DNA from: an uncultured Propionibacteriaceae bacterium
Lineage (GTDB): Bacteria > Actinomycetota > Actinomycetes > Propionibacteriales > Propionibacteriaceae
Assembly (NCBI GenBank): GCA_938012815.1
Contig: CALLVV010000076.1
Coordinates: 1 to 64,000, forward strand
Length of the DNA stretch: 64,000 bases
Direction of reading: 5' to 3'
In this document: positions 45,280-54,128 of the stretch, piece by piece
Layout: every line of letters begins with the position of its first letter
Position numbering within the stretch: the stretch's first letter is position 1
Made by a program: the position numbers and the translations under genes
Notes under the pieces: generated by a model
The model's input: only the letters and a program-made list of their open reading frames with translations
Database searches by the model: none
Told to the model about the DNA's origin: nothing

Positions 45280-46302
45280 TCAGCATTGTTCCGGGTGGTT
45301 GGTTCCGTCGGTCAAAGCCGGCCGGGACACCCGATCGGGCAAATAATAAAGAGCCAACGAATCCAAAATCCTCTGCAACTGACCAAGAGCCGCATCACGC
45401 TCCCCCTCCGTCCCCGCACCAACAACAAGCCTCGCAGCCTTGACAGCACGCCGCAAACCATCCCGGAACTCAGGCGCAGCATGACGAATCCCCACCCGCT
45501 CCGCATGCTGCCTCGCAAGAACAAAAGCCAACTCAACCCGATCCGCCCGCTCCGACGAAGGATCATCATCAAACTCAACCAACGCCCTCTCAAACGCCGC
45601 CGTCCTCGGCACCACCGGATCAAACAAAGCAGGACACTCAACCCGATAAACCAAATCACCACGAAGCCTGCCATACTCACCCCGAATCCGCTCCACCTGA
45701 AGCTCCGGAGAAACAGCAGCCCCAGCAGGCAGAGCACCCCGCCACAACTCCCCACGCTCAACAGCCAACGCATACTCATGAACATTCCCAGGAGTAACAC
45801 CAAGCCTCTCCTGACCAAGGATGCGGTATCTCTTGACGAGAGAATCCACGACGACGGGAACAACCACATAGATCTCGAGCAGCGCAGCCAAAGGAAGGAA
45901 CAACACCCCCATCCCACTGATCCCCAGTGGACGATCCCCACCCAGAAGAAAAATGGTTGCCAAGACGAGCAGAACCCCTAAGCAGATACCCACGACGAAG
46001 GCAAGCGATCCGGACGGCTGCAGAGGAGGCAGGAACATGACCCGGGCCCGCGAGCCCAGAGACCTTTCCGCCAATTCCCCTATCGTCGCCGAATAAGAAA
46101 GTCGGAAATCATTCTCAGGGAATTCTTTTTCAGCAAAAGGCAGTCGGGTCACGGGAGAGGTCACCCGCAGCTGCCGGTCGTCCGCATCTCCGGCAACTTT
46201 CAGAATCCGGCTCCGTGCATCGTCGAACACCAGCAGGACACAGGGCTCATAGTCCCTCAGCCGGGCATCCGGTCCGGCCAGTTGCCAGTGGAATCCACTC
46301 AC
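45280..46302 (-). CDS. Paralog C: two-helix membrane protein of unknown family (second gene of pair 1)
   Basis: A 340-residue protein. The N-terminal domain (WQLAGPDARLRDYEPCVLLVF, ending RARVMFLPPL) is only moderately similar to paralog A. Two hydrophobic regions follow (about residues 106-128 and 134-158), then the 178-residue C-terminal block identical to that of A, with two further residues (QC) at the end. The GTG start at 46302 overlaps the paralog D stop (GTGA). Function unknown; the topology suggests cytoplasmic domains on both sides of a membrane hairpin. Confidence 0.8.
   Translation of the reverse strand: MSGFHWQLAGPDARLRDYEPCVLLVFDDARSRILKVAGDADDRQLRVTSPVTRLPFAEKEFPENDFRLSYSATIGELAERSLGSRARVMFLPPLQPSGSLAFVVGICLGVLLVLATIFLLGGDRPLGISGMGVLFLPLAALLEIYVVVPVVVDSLVKRYRILGQERLGVTPGNVHEYALAVERGELWRGALPAGAAVSPELQVERIRGEYGRLRGDLVYRVECPALFDPVVPRTAAFERALVEFDDDPSSERADRVELAFVLARQHAERVGIRHAAPEFRDGLRRAVKAARLVVGAGTEGERDAALGQLQRILDSLALYYLPDRVSRPALTDGTNHPEQC
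45289..45822 (-). repeat. 534-bp exact repeat, copy 2 (in paralog C)
   Basis: Identical to 43207-43740. The edges coincide with the edges of the C-terminal domain in both genes, which points to gene conversion or a very recent duplication of this cassette only. Confidence 0.93.
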
Positions 46303-47333
46303 GATTCCCTCCTACCGGGAAGCAGCTGTCTGAGTCTGCGTCCCTCCAAGAACAACCGTGCCTCTTCGGGACCGGGAAGATAGTAAAGGGCCAAATCCTC
46401 CAAGCTGTCGATGGCAACTTTCATGGCGGCTCTCCGTTCGGCGGATGTTGCGGCCGTATCCCGAGCGAGCCGAATGGAATGCAGCACTTTTTCCGCGCGT
46501 CCACGGGCCTCCGGCGGGAAATGCCTCATCCCAACACGCTCGGCGTGCTCCCTGGCGACCCGGAAGGCCGTCTCAATGGCGACGGCCATCTCCATTTTCT
46601 CGTCGGCCTCCAGGCGGGCCGACGTGGAATCCCACTCGAACAACACCAAGGCCAGCTTCTCACCGCAGGGGTCGCCGGCATCGAACAGGGCCGGAAACTC
46701 GACGCGATAAGCGATGTCGCTCAGCAAACGACCGTACTCCTCCTTCACCGCGTCCACCCGCTCATCGGCGTCCATTGAACGATCCGCCGGGAGTGCGAAG
46801 TCCTTCAGAGAGTGGACCTGACCATCTATTGTGTACACAACTTTTCTGATCCCCTTGATCAACAGTTTTCCCGGGGTCAGGAGGAGCAGGAGCAGGGAGG
46901 GCACCACGAGGATCCCCATCAGAAGGACCGCTCGCCCCGTGAAACCCGCCCCCCAGCCCCCGTCGAGCCAGAGTCGCCAGAACACGATCCAAGCAATAAC
47001 CGCAAGCGCCGCTCCCCCGAACCTGATGACACCGGAAATCTTTTTACCCCAGATTTCACCCGCCTGCCCCGAAGGTAATGAAAAGGCGCGGATCGGTGTT
47101 CCCCTCCCTGCCTGCATCACAAAATCCTTGAGCACCCGGGTTTTCGGCACAAGAAATTCCGACGGCCCCGATTCATTTTCATGAAAGAATCGGACCGCGG
47201 TCCTTCCATCGACCTTCCCGGGGCTCCGATCACGCTCCACCAAGCACATGGCATTGTCGAACTGCAGCAGGATGTTCTTCGGCAACAGATCGACTGGGGT
47301 CGACAGAGGAATCTCTTGAAGCCTGATGGCCAT
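46299..47333 (-). CDS. Paralog D: two-helix membrane protein of unknown family (first gene of pair 1)
   Basis: A 344-residue protein paired with C. Its N-terminus [20 protein letters not shown] matches paralog B. Hydrophobic helices lie at about residues 124-142 and 150-170. The C-terminal core is [39 protein letters not shown] and [16 protein letters not shown]. The codons are host-like. It is the first gene of the array, divergent from accD, with a TACCCT box 8 bases before the ATG. No known family is recognised. Confidence 0.8.
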   Translation of the reverse strand: MAIRLQEIPLSTPVDLLPKNILLQFDNAMCLVERDRSPGKVDGRTAVRFFHENESGPSEFLVPKTRVLKDFVMQAGRGTPIRAFSLPSGQAGEIWGKKISGVIRFGGAALAVIAWIVFWRLWLDGGWGAGFTGRAVLLMGILVVPSLLLLLLTPGKLLIKGIRKVVYTIDGQVHSLKDFALPADRSMDADERVDAVKEEYGRLLSDIAYRVEFPALFDAGDPCGEKLALVLFEWDSTSARLEADEKMEMAVAIETAFRVAREHAERVGMRHFPPEARGRAEKVLHSIRLARDTAATSAERRAAMKVAIDSLEDLALYYLPGPEEARLFLEGRRLRQLLPGRRES

Positions 47334-47341
47334 GACACAAC

Positions 47342-47347
47342 AGGGTA
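47342..47347 (-). promoter_or_regulatory. -10 box of pair 1 (D-C operon)
   Basis: TACCCT lies 8 bases before the ATG of paralog D. The spacer to the ATG matches that of paralog B except at one base. Confidence 0.5.
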
Positions 47348-47429
47348 TCGATCTTCCGGTCCAGCACCTCCGTTGGAATCATGGCGAGCGGTCACGGTCG
47401 GTCCTGCCGCGCCCGCTTCACCCGGACGC

Positions 47430-47435
47430 TAAGGT
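47430..47435 (+). promoter_or_regulatory. -10 box of accD (leaderless)
   Basis: TAAGGT lies 7 bases before the ATG at 47443. Confidence 0.5.
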
Positions 47436-47442
47436 TCCATGC

Positions 47443-49017
47443 ATGGACATCGACATCCACACCACTGCCGGCAAGCTGGCGGATCTGGGGCGTCGCATCG
47501 ACGAGGCCGTCCATGCCGGTTCTGCCAGCGCCGTTGAGAAGCAGCACGCCAAGGGCAAGATGACCGCCCGGGAAAGGGTGTTGGCTCTCCTGGACGAGGG
47601 CAGTTTCGCGGAGCTGGACGAGTTCGCCCGGCACCGTTCCAAGAACTTCGGGATGGATGCCCGCCGCCCCTACGGGGATGGCGTGATCACCGGCACCGGC
47701 GCCATCCACGGCCGCCCCGTCTGCGTCTTCAGTCAGGACGTGACGATCTTCGGCGGGGCGTTGGGCGAGGTCTACGGCGAGAAGATCGTCAAGATCATCG
47801 ACTTCGCGCTGAAGACCGGATGTCCGCTGATCGGGATAAATGAGGGCGGTGGTGCGCGCATCCAGGAGGGGGTGGTGTCCCTGGCCCTGTACGGGGAGAT
47901 CTTCCGCCGCAACACCCGGGCCTCCGGGGTGATCCCGCAGATCTCGCTGATCATGGGGGCGGCGGCTGGTGGTCACGTCTACTCCCCCGCCCTGACGGAT
48001 TTCGTGGTGATGGTGGACAAGACCTCGCAGATGTTCATCACCGGCCCCGAGGTGATCAGGACCGTCACGGGCGAGGACGTTTCCATGGAGGAGCTGGGCG
48101 GCGGCCGCACCCACTCCAGCAGGTCGGGGAACTCGCACTACCTGGCGGCGGACGAGAACGACGCCCTGGAATACGTTCGCGACCTGATCAGCTACCTGCC
48201 ACAGAACAACCTGGAGGATCCCCCGGTCTACGACGATGCCGAGGTGGATCTGACCATCACCGACCACGACCGGCAGCTCGACCAACTCATACCGGATTCC
48301 GCGAACCAGCCCTACGACATGCGCGAGATTATCCACAACGTGCTCGATGACGAGGAGTTCCTCGAGGTCATGGAGCTGTTCGCGGGCAATGTCATAACGG
48401 GTTTCGGGCGGATCGAGGGCCGCCCCATCGGTATCGTCGCCAGCCAGCCGACCGTGTTCGCCGGTTGCCTCGACATCGACGCTTCCGAGAAGGCCGCGCG
48501 TTTCGTTCGCACCTGCGACGCCTTCAACATCCCGGTGCTGACCTTCGTCGACGTCCCCGGTTTCCTTCCCGGCGTCGATCAGGAGCACCAGGGCATCATC
48601 CGGCGCGGGGCGAAGCTGATCTTCGCCTACGCCGAGGCGACCGTGCCCACCATCACGGTCATCACCCGCAAGGCCTACGGCGGTGCGTACATCGTGATGG
48701 GTTCGAAACATCTCGGGGCGGACGTGAACTTCGCCTGGCCTACAGCGCAGATTGCGGTGATGGGTGCGCAGGGTGCGGTCAACATCCTGCACCGCAGAAC
48801 CCTGATGGAGGCCGAGGACCCGGACCGGCGCCGCCAGGAGCTGATCGCCGAGTACGACCAGGAGCTCGCGAACCCGTACGTCGCGGCGGAGCGGGGCTAC
48901 ATCGACCAGGTGATCTACCCGCACGAGACCCGGGCCCAGATCATCCGGGTGCTGCGGCTGCTGCGCACCAAACGCGAGCAGTTGCCGCCCAAGAAGCACG
49001 GGAACATTCCGCTGTGA
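47443..49017 (+). CDS. accD: Acyl-CoA (propionyl-CoA) carboxylase beta subunit
   Basis: A 524-residue carboxyltransferase that moves CO2 from biotin to acetyl- or propionyl-CoA. Both crotonase-like halves are present: the oxyanion-hole glycines in [13 protein letters not shown] and [18 protein letters not shown], and [24 protein letters not shown] with [12 protein letters not shown] in the second half. The length is typical of AccD5/PccB. It overlaps accE (GTGA). The partners are AccE and the biotin subunit AccC (57177-58955). Confidence 0.96.
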   Translation: MDIDIHTTAGKLADLGRRIDEAVHAGSASAVEKQHAKGKMTARERVLALLDEGSFAELDEFARHRSKNFGMDARRPYGDGVITGTGAIHGRPVCVFSQDVTIFGGALGEVYGEKIVKIIDFALKTGCPLIGINEGGGARIQEGVVSLALYGEIFRRNTRASGVIPQISLIMGAAAGGHVYSPALTDFVVMVDKTSQMFITGPEVIRTVTGEDVSMEELGGGRTHSSRSGNSHYLAADENDALEYVRDLISYLPQNNLEDPPVYDDAEVDLTITDHDRQLDQLIPDSANQPYDMREIIHNVLDDEEFLEVMELFAGNVITGFGRIEGRPIGIVASQPTVFAGCLDIDASEKAARFVRTCDAFNIPVLTFVDVPGFLPGVDQEHQGIIRRGAKLIFAYAEATVPTITVITRKAYGGAYIVMGSKHLGADVNFAWPTAQIAVMGAQGAVNILHRRTLMEAEDPDRRRQELIAEYDQELANPYVAAERGYIDQVIYPHETRAQIIRVLRLLRTKREQLPPKKHGNIPL

Positions 49018-49226
49018 CCGGGCGCTACGACATCCGGGCGAGCGGGGCGACGGAGGAGGAGATCGCCGCGCTGGTGGTGGTTCTCCGGGCCCGCGACATG
49101 GCCGATGACAGGCTCAAGGCAGCCGATGACCGCCCGCTCGCGGGCGGCTGGAAATCCTATTACCGGACCGTGCGCCAGCAGCTCGTCTACGGACGTGACG
49201 CCTGGCGCACCTACATCAGGTTCTGA
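49014..49226 (+). CDS. accE: Acyl-CoA carboxylase epsilon subunit
   Basis: A 70-residue protein matching the small epsilon subunit that stabilises actinobacterial acyl-CoA carboxylases. The N-terminal helix [16 protein letters not shown] and the C-terminal [14 protein letters not shown] are typical. The GTG start at 49014 overlaps the accD stop, and maf starts 2 bases after its end. Confidence 0.9.
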   Translation: MTGRYDIRASGATEEEIAALVVVLRARDMADDRLKAADDRPLAGGWKSYYRTVRQQLVYGRDAWRTYIRF

Positions 49227-49228
49227 CG

Positions 49229-49837
49229 ATGCGTTTCATACTCGCCTCCAAATCCCCCTCCCGCCTGGAGTTGCTGCGCCGGGCCGGCCTGGATCCCGAG
49301 GTCCACGCCAGCGATGTGGACGAATCCCTGATCACCGACCCCCAGCCGGTCCGGCTCGCGCTGCGGCGAGCGGCCGCGAAGGGAGAGTTCGTGGCCGAGC
49401 AGGTGGCGGGCGAGGCGATCTTCGTGGCCTGTGACTCCGTGCTGGAGTTCGAGGGCCGCACCCACGGCAAACCCCGCACCGTCGAGGCCACGACTGTGCA
49501 GTGGCAGCGGATGCGGGGACGTCAGGGTGTGCTGCACACGGGCCATTTCGTGCTGGTCCGCAGCAACGGCAAGGCCCGGCAGGCGTTGCGCACCGCGAGC
49601 ACGGTGGTGAAGTTCGCCGACATCACCGATGAAGAGATAGCTGCCTATGTCGCTCGGGGCGAGCCCCGCTGGGTGGCCGGTGCCTTCACCATAGACGGCT
49701 TGGGCGGCGCCTTCGTCACGGGTGTCGAGGGCGATCCACACAACGTGGTCGGGCTCTCCCTCCCCCTGCTGCGGCAGATTCTGCTCGACCTGGGAGTGCC
49801 CTGGCCGAGCCTGTGGCGAGGCGGGGCTGAAACCTGA
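49229..49837 (+). CDS. maf: Maf-like nucleoside triphosphate pyrophosphatase
   Basis: A 202-residue protein with the Maf N-terminus FILASKSPSRLELLRRAGL, the core VACDSVLEFEGRTHGKPRT and the conserved GEPRWVAGAFTIDGLGG. Maf proteins hydrolyse modified nucleotides and affect septum formation. It follows accE after 2 bases, the same accD-accE-maf order as in M. tuberculosis. It is convergent with the DUF6882 gene, with a 2-base gap. Confidence 0.93.
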   Translation: MRFILASKSPSRLELLRRAGLDPEVHASDVDESLITDPQPVRLALRRAAAKGEFVAEQVAGEAIFVACDSVLEFEGRTHGKPRTVEATTVQWQRMRGRQGVLHTGHFVLVRSNGKARQALRTASTVVKFADITDEEIAAYVARGEPRWVAGAFTIDGLGGAFVTGVEGDPHNVVGLSLPLLRQILLDLGVPWPSLWRGGAET

Positions 49838-49839
49838 TC

Positions 49840-50520
49840 TCAACCCTGACCGGGTTGTTCTATCCGTGCCTGGGTCACTCGATTCCAGTCGTCGAAGGCG
49901 CACCGCACGCGCGTTCCGTTCGGGTAGGTCAGGACGATGCCGCCGTCGTTGGTACGTACCGGTTTGAGCCCTCGTTGGGCCCCGAAGTTGCCTATCGTCT
50001 GCCGGTGATTCCCGGAGTACTGGAGACAGGCCGACATCATTCGCGGCAGCGCCTCCGGGACGGGGGCCGGCAGCTCAAGATCGAGGACCGCCAGGTAGGC
50101 CACCCCGTTGCTGTAGGGGGCGGCATATATGGCGGACATGCCCGCCAGCCGTGCGGTGAGGAAGGCAACGGCGGATCCCGGCCTCATGCCGTAGTCCGTC
50201 ACCCCTTCCAAGGAGAAGGATTCCACAGCAAACTCCGGGATTCCGGCCTCACGTCCCTTCGCGCACCCCGGCAGGATCGCCGACACCGCGGGATGTGATG
50301 CGCCATAGCCCGGGTTGGCCCAAGACCACATCCACGTGTTGGATATCTCGGACGAGGTACCGATCATGGCGACCTCGTAGACCCGCTCCCCCAGCCACAG
50401 TCTGCGCTGATCCAGGTCGGCCCTCCACTCGACGGCACCGGCCTCGTCGAACAGGGCCTGCTGCCCCTCCACGGCAAGCAGGGCGAAATCGGTCAGGGCA
50501 TCAGCGAGAGTCACAGCCAT
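49840..50520 (-). CDS. DUF6882-like hypothetical protein
   Basis: A 226-residue cytoplasmic protein. The stretch YEVAMIGTSSEISNTWMWSWANPGY resembles the TW.WAWAN core of DUF6882 proteins of unknown function, and EFAVESFSLEG and IYAAPYSNGVAYLAVLD fit the same family. The start at 50520 is preferred; an ATG at 50538 adds six residues. It is divergent from the coiled-coil gene. Confidence 0.65.
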   Translation of the reverse strand: MAVTLADALTDFALLAVEGQQALFDEAGAVEWRADLDQRRLWLGERVYEVAMIGTSSEISNTWMWSWANPGYGASHPAVSAILPGCAKGREAGIPEFAVESFSLEGVTDYGMRPGSAVAFLTARLAGMSAIYAAPYSNGVAYLAVLDLELPAPVPEALPRMMSACLQYSGNHRQTIGNFGAQRGLKPVRTNDGGIVLTYPNGTRVRCAFDDWNRVTQARIEQPGQG

Positions 50521-50679
50521 GATGCAATGCTTCCACATTTTCGTCCCGGTTCTCGAGGAAAATCGTGCCCTCCCCCGACGAAGATACTTTCGATTTCAAT
50601 CTTCGCGGTGTGTTATCGCCGGTTGACCAGTCCCGGCGGGGACTTGAAGGACGGCTCGGCCGAGCAGCAGAATTGGGGC

Positions 50680-52077
50680 ATGTCGTTGCCTGCCCGTTCT
50701 CCCCTGACAGACGTCGGGGCGAAGGCTGCCAGGATTCTGGACCAGGCGCAGGCGATGGCCGACCAGTTGAGGGCCGAGACCCGCGCGGAGGTGCTGGAGA
50801 TCCTGCGCCGCCACGAGGCGGAACGAACCGCAGCCGAGGATCTCGCGGCGGCGAACGCGCAAGCCCGCCAGGAACTGGCTGAAACCCGCACGCAGGCCCA
50901 CCAGCGCATGGTCAAGGCCGATGAGGAGGCGCGCTCCACCATGCGCGAGGCCTCTTCCCGGGCTGCCCGGCTGGTTGCCGGCGCAGAACAGACCTGCGAC
51001 CAGCTGCGCACCAATGCCGCCCTGGAAGCGGAACAGATAATCCAACGCAGCCACGACGAGGCGGAGCACATCCTGGCGAGGGCCCGGAAGGCAGCCGAGG
51101 AGGTCGCGAAACAGCAGCGCGCCGAGCGGGAGAAACTGGAAGCCGCTTGGAAAGAACAGGAGCAAGCGTGTGAGAAGGACATCGCCGAGCGCAGGACGGA
51201 GGCTGAGGCCGAGACCAGGCAGTTCCTGACATCGGCCCGCATGGAGGCCAGGAAGATCGTCGAGAAGGCCCGCGAGGAGGCGGAGCGGATCAGGGAATCG
51301 ACCACCAGGTGGCGCGAGGAGTACGTCGCCGCGGCGGAGGCCACGGTGGCCACCGCCGAGAAGCAGCGCGAGGACCTGCTCGCCTCGGCCCAGAAAGAGT
51401 CTCAGCAGCTGCTCAAGGAGGCCTCCTCGCAGCTGAGCTGGACCAAACAGACTGTGGCCGATCTGCGTAGCAGCGTCGAGGCCGAGGTGGAGGCGAAACG
51501 GGCCGAGGCGGCAGAGGAACTGGAGGTCTGGAAACAGACCCAGAAGGACGATCTCGACGCCTTTATCGTCTCCCGCCGTCACGAGCTGGCGGTGGCGGAG
51601 GCCGCAACCATCGCGGCCGTCCGGGAGGCGAACGAGCGGGTCGGGAGCCTGCTTTCGGCCGCCCAGGAGGAGGCCGAGCGAACTCGCCGCACCGCCGAGC
51701 AGGAAGCAGAGGCCCGTCGCCGCACCGCCGCGGAGGAGTCGCGGGAACTGGTCGAGCGGGCCAACCGGATCCTCTCCGTCGCCAAGGACGAGGCCCAGAC
51801 GCTGCGTGAGCAGACGATGACCGAACTGGAGCAGCTCCATTCGGAGCACTACATGAAACTGCGAACCGATCGCGAAACCGCCAAACGTGAGGTCGAAAAG
51901 GCCCGCGCGGAAGCGGAGCACGCCCGCGCAGACGCACGTCGCCGGCTGAGGGATGCACGCGAAGAGGTCAAGGCGCTCTCCAGAAAACGCGACGAGATCA
52001 CATCCCAGCTGAGTAAACTGTCCGGGGTCATTGAGGCTTTGGCCGCGCCCGGCGAGAATGAATTAGGAGACCGATGA
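50680..52077 (+). CDS. Long coiled-coil protein (Scy-like)
   Basis: A 465-residue protein that is almost entirely heptad-rich coiled coil of Ala, Glu, Arg and Gln (residues about 15-455), with no catalytic domain. Such proteins act as cytoskeletal scaffolds at growth poles, as Scy and FilP do in Streptomyces, where they are also encoded as a neighbouring pair. The assignment rests on composition, length and the adjacent DivIVA-like gene. It starts 160 bases from the divergent DUF6882 gene and overlaps the next gene by 4 bases (ATGA). Confidence 0.72.
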   Translation: MSLPARSPLTDVGAKAARILDQAQAMADQLRAETRAEVLEILRRHEAERTAAEDLAAANAQARQELAETRTQAHQRMVKADEEARSTMREASSRAARLVAGAEQTCDQLRTNAALEAEQIIQRSHDEAEHILARARKAAEEVAKQQRAEREKLEAAWKEQEQACEKDIAERRTEAEAETRQFLTSARMEARKIVEKAREEAERIRESTTRWREEYVAAAEATVATAEKQREDLLASAQKESQQLLKEASSQLSWTKQTVADLRSSVEAEVEAKRAEAAEELEVWKQTQKDDLDAFIVSRRHELAVAEAATIAAVREANERVGSLLSAAQEEAERTRRTAEQEAEARRRTAAEESRELVERANRILSVAKDEAQTLREQTMTELEQLHSEHYMKLRTDRETAKREVEKARAEAEHARADARRRLRDAREEVKALSRKRDEITSQLSKLSGVIEALAAPGENELGDR

Positions 52078-53105
52078 CCGACGAAACATTCGCAACGGTG
52101 CGCCGGGGCTACGATCCAGCCCAAGTCGATTCCGTTTTGCGCCGCATGCGGCAGACACACGCGGCCGCCCTACAGGAGGCGGCTACCCAGACGGTTGAGA
52201 TAAACAAACTCAACCAGGCGCTCGAGGCCTCGCAGGGCCGCGTCACCGGACTGCAGCAACAGGTGAGCGAGCTCCAGGAACAGGTAAACCAGACCCAGTC
52301 GCACGCCTCGAACGGCCGCGGCACCGATTTCACCTCCCTCGGCGAGCGGATAACCCAGATGCTGAGCCTCGCCCAGGAGGAGGCCGATGACATCCGGTTG
52401 CGCGCCCAGGAGGACGCCGAGGCCATGGAGATCCAGGTGGCCCACGAGGTGGAGCACGCCCGCGCGGCCGCGGACGGTTACGCCACCGAGACGCGCAGCA
52501 AGGCCGAGGCCGACGCTGCCCGGATCATCGACCAAGCAAACCGCGAGGCCGACGAACTGCTGGATCACGCCGACCGTGAGGCCTCCGCGCGCCGCCGCGA
52601 GGCCGAGGCCGTCTTCGAGCAGCAGCGCGCCGCCGCCGGGGCGGCAGCGGCCGAGTTCGAGGCAACGCTGGCGGAACGCAGGGAACGCGCAACCGCCGAG
52701 TTCGCCACCCAGATGGCCAATCACGAACGTGCCCTCGCGGTGGCCAACGACAAGCTGACGGAGGCCCAGACAGAGGCGGCCCGTGTCCTCGAAGAGGCCC
52801 ACGCCTCAGCGGAGGAGGAACGGGAACGTGCCGCGTCCGAGGCCAAGTCGCGTCTGGAGAACGCACGGATCGCAGCAGAGCGTGTCAAGCGCGAGTCCGA
52901 GCGCGAGCTGAGTGCCCTGGCTGCCCGTCGCGATTCCATCACCGAGCAGCTCGCGAACGTCCGTCAGATGCTGTCCACTCTGGGCGGCAGCGCCCTGTCG
53001 ATGAACCTGGCTCCCGGCAGCCCGAGCACCCCCGGCGACATCGCCGCCGAGGAAGCGGCCACGAGGAAGAACGCCTCGTCCAAGACGACCGCCAAGGCCA
53101 GGTGA
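52074..53105 (+). CDS. DivIVA-domain coiled-coil protein (FilP/Wag31-like)
   Basis: A 343-residue protein. The N-terminus FATVRRGYDPAQVDSVLRRM is the DivIVA lipid-binding motif seen in Wag31-type proteins. A short coiled coil, a break near residue 80 and a long Ala/Glu-rich coiled coil to about residue 305 follow, then a disordered Ala/Ser/Lys tail. It probably works with the preceding coiled-coil protein in polar growth or septum placement. The two genes are translationally coupled. Confidence 0.82.
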   Translation: MTDETFATVRRGYDPAQVDSVLRRMRQTHAAALQEAATQTVEINKLNQALEASQGRVTGLQQQVSELQEQVNQTQSHASNGRGTDFTSLGERITQMLSLAQEEADDIRLRAQEDAEAMEIQVAHEVEHARAAADGYATETRSKAEADAARIIDQANREADELLDHADREASARRREAEAVFEQQRAAAGAAAAEFEATLAERRERATAEFATQMANHERALAVANDKLTEAQTEAARVLEEAHASAEEERERAASEAKSRLENARIAAERVKRESERELSALAARRDSITEQLANVRQMLSTLGGSALSMNLAPGSPSTPGDIAAEEAATRKNASSKTTAKAR

Positions 53106-53114
53106 TCCGGCCGT

Positions 53115-53522
53115 TCACTGCTCTCGATCGGTGCGCAGGGAAAGCCCCGAGAGCCCTTCGGTGACGGTGAAGGCCCCCTGCCACTGACCGCGCCGGAACA
53201 ACAATGAGTCCTGCCCGTCAGCCGTGATCTCGAATCCGGCGGCGGGCAGGTTCCTTCTCAACCAGGCCGCGAGCTCCGCCCCACCGGGGGACGTGATAGT
53301 CAGGGTGACGTTGGCATCCAGGTCGACTCGGTCACGGATCACCAGTCCGGGGGGAAGCCAGAAGTCGGCCGGGCCGTTACGGAACCCGAGCCGGGCCAGG
53401 GTGACGCCGTCGGCCGGGGCGCTGACGGTCCAGGTGACCTCCGGGGTGGCCGGCTGCGGCGGCGGGGTGGTGCAGCCCGTGAGCGCCAGAAACACCAGCA
53501 GCCCGGCAGTCGTTCTTCTCAT
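53115..53522 (-). CDS. Small lipoprotein
   Basis: A 135-residue protein with a lipoprotein signal: a basic N-terminus, the hydrophobic GLLVFLALTGC and a lipobox cysteine at residue 17. The mature part is Pro/Thr-rich, then beta-rich. I recognise no family. It overlaps the NUDIX gene by 4 bases, so the two are co-translated, but a functional link is unclear. Confidence 0.75.
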   Translation of the reverse strand: MRRTTAGLLVFLALTGCTTPPPQPATPEVTWTVSAPADGVTLARLGFRNGPADFWLPPGLVIRDRVDLDANVTLTITSPGGAELAAWLRRNLPAAGFEITADGQDSLLFRRGQWQGAFTVTEGLSGLSLRTDREQ

Positions 53523-54010
53523 CGGCGCTCCAAGCCGAGCACGACGTCGCGGGGATCCTGCAAGCAGATACGCACCTGTTCCGCCAAGCGTTCCTGCCGC
53601 GGGCTCGGGAGCCGGTCCGCCGGAAACCAGCCGAAGTCGCTGATCTCACCGTCGCCGATTCCGGGCCGGCCACCCACCAGCCGGCCCCGGAACCCGTGGT
53701 CCAGGAAACGACAGCGGTCGCCGTTGGGGAAGGTGACCTCGTCCATGACGTCCAACCACAGCATCCGCTCCACCTCCACCTCGATGCAGGCCTCCTCCCG
53801 GGCCTCCCGCACCACGGTGTCGGCGGGGTTCTCCCCCGGCTCCACGATCCCGGAGATCGCGGCCCAGTTGCCGTCGTCGGAACGGCGGCCAAGCAGCACC
53901 TCCGTCCCGTCCTCCCCTTCCCGCAGCACCACGAGATTGGCCCCGCTCAGCCACAGCGTCTCGTTCCCGATGTGACGGCGCAACTCGAGAATGAACTCAG
54001 GTGTCGGCAT
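53519..54010 (-). CDS. NUDIX hydrolase
   Basis: A 163-residue enzyme with the NUDIX box GIVEPGENPADTVVREAREEACIEV (residues about 54-78; the G-x5-E-x7-REUxEE pattern is intact). NUDIX enzymes cleave nucleoside diphosphate derivatives; the substrate here is unknown. The N-terminal GANLVVLREGEDGTEVLLGRR fits NADH-pyrophosphatase-like or MutT-like members. It is coupled to a lipoprotein gene downstream. Confidence 0.88.
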   Translation of the reverse strand: MPTPEFILELRRHIGNETLWLSGANLVVLREGEDGTEVLLGRRSDDGNWAAISGIVEPGENPADTVVREAREEACIEVEVERMLWLDVMDEVTFPNGDRCRFLDHGFRGRLVGGRPGIGDGEISDFGWFPADRLPSPRQERLAEQVRICLQDPRDVVLGLERR

Positions 54011-54020
54011 GGTCCAACTT

Positions 54021-54115
54021 TAAAGGCTCCGTGGAGGGACGGGGCAGCACCAAGGCTGGTTGAGGTCGGCCATCTGGTGCCAGTAGGCCAACCTCAACCA
54101 GCCTGCGGAGCCTTT
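54021..54115 (-). terminator. Large nested hairpin downstream of the CPBP gene
   Basis: An outer 10-bp stem (54022-54031 with 54106-54115) and an inner 14-bp stem (54053-54066 with 54091-54104) enclose further small pairings. It lies between the CPBP stop and the NUDIX start on the same strand and can terminate the former; its size is unusual for a simple terminator. Confidence 0.55.
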
Positions 54116-54128
54116 CTCCCGGATGCCC

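Noticed and set aside
43012..45981. Long rightward open frames across the repeated block (for example 43012-43842 and 44731-45981)
   Set aside because: They are antisense shadows of the C-poor coding strand, which lacks stop codons on the opposite strand by composition. They have no start site, domain or continuity across both copies.
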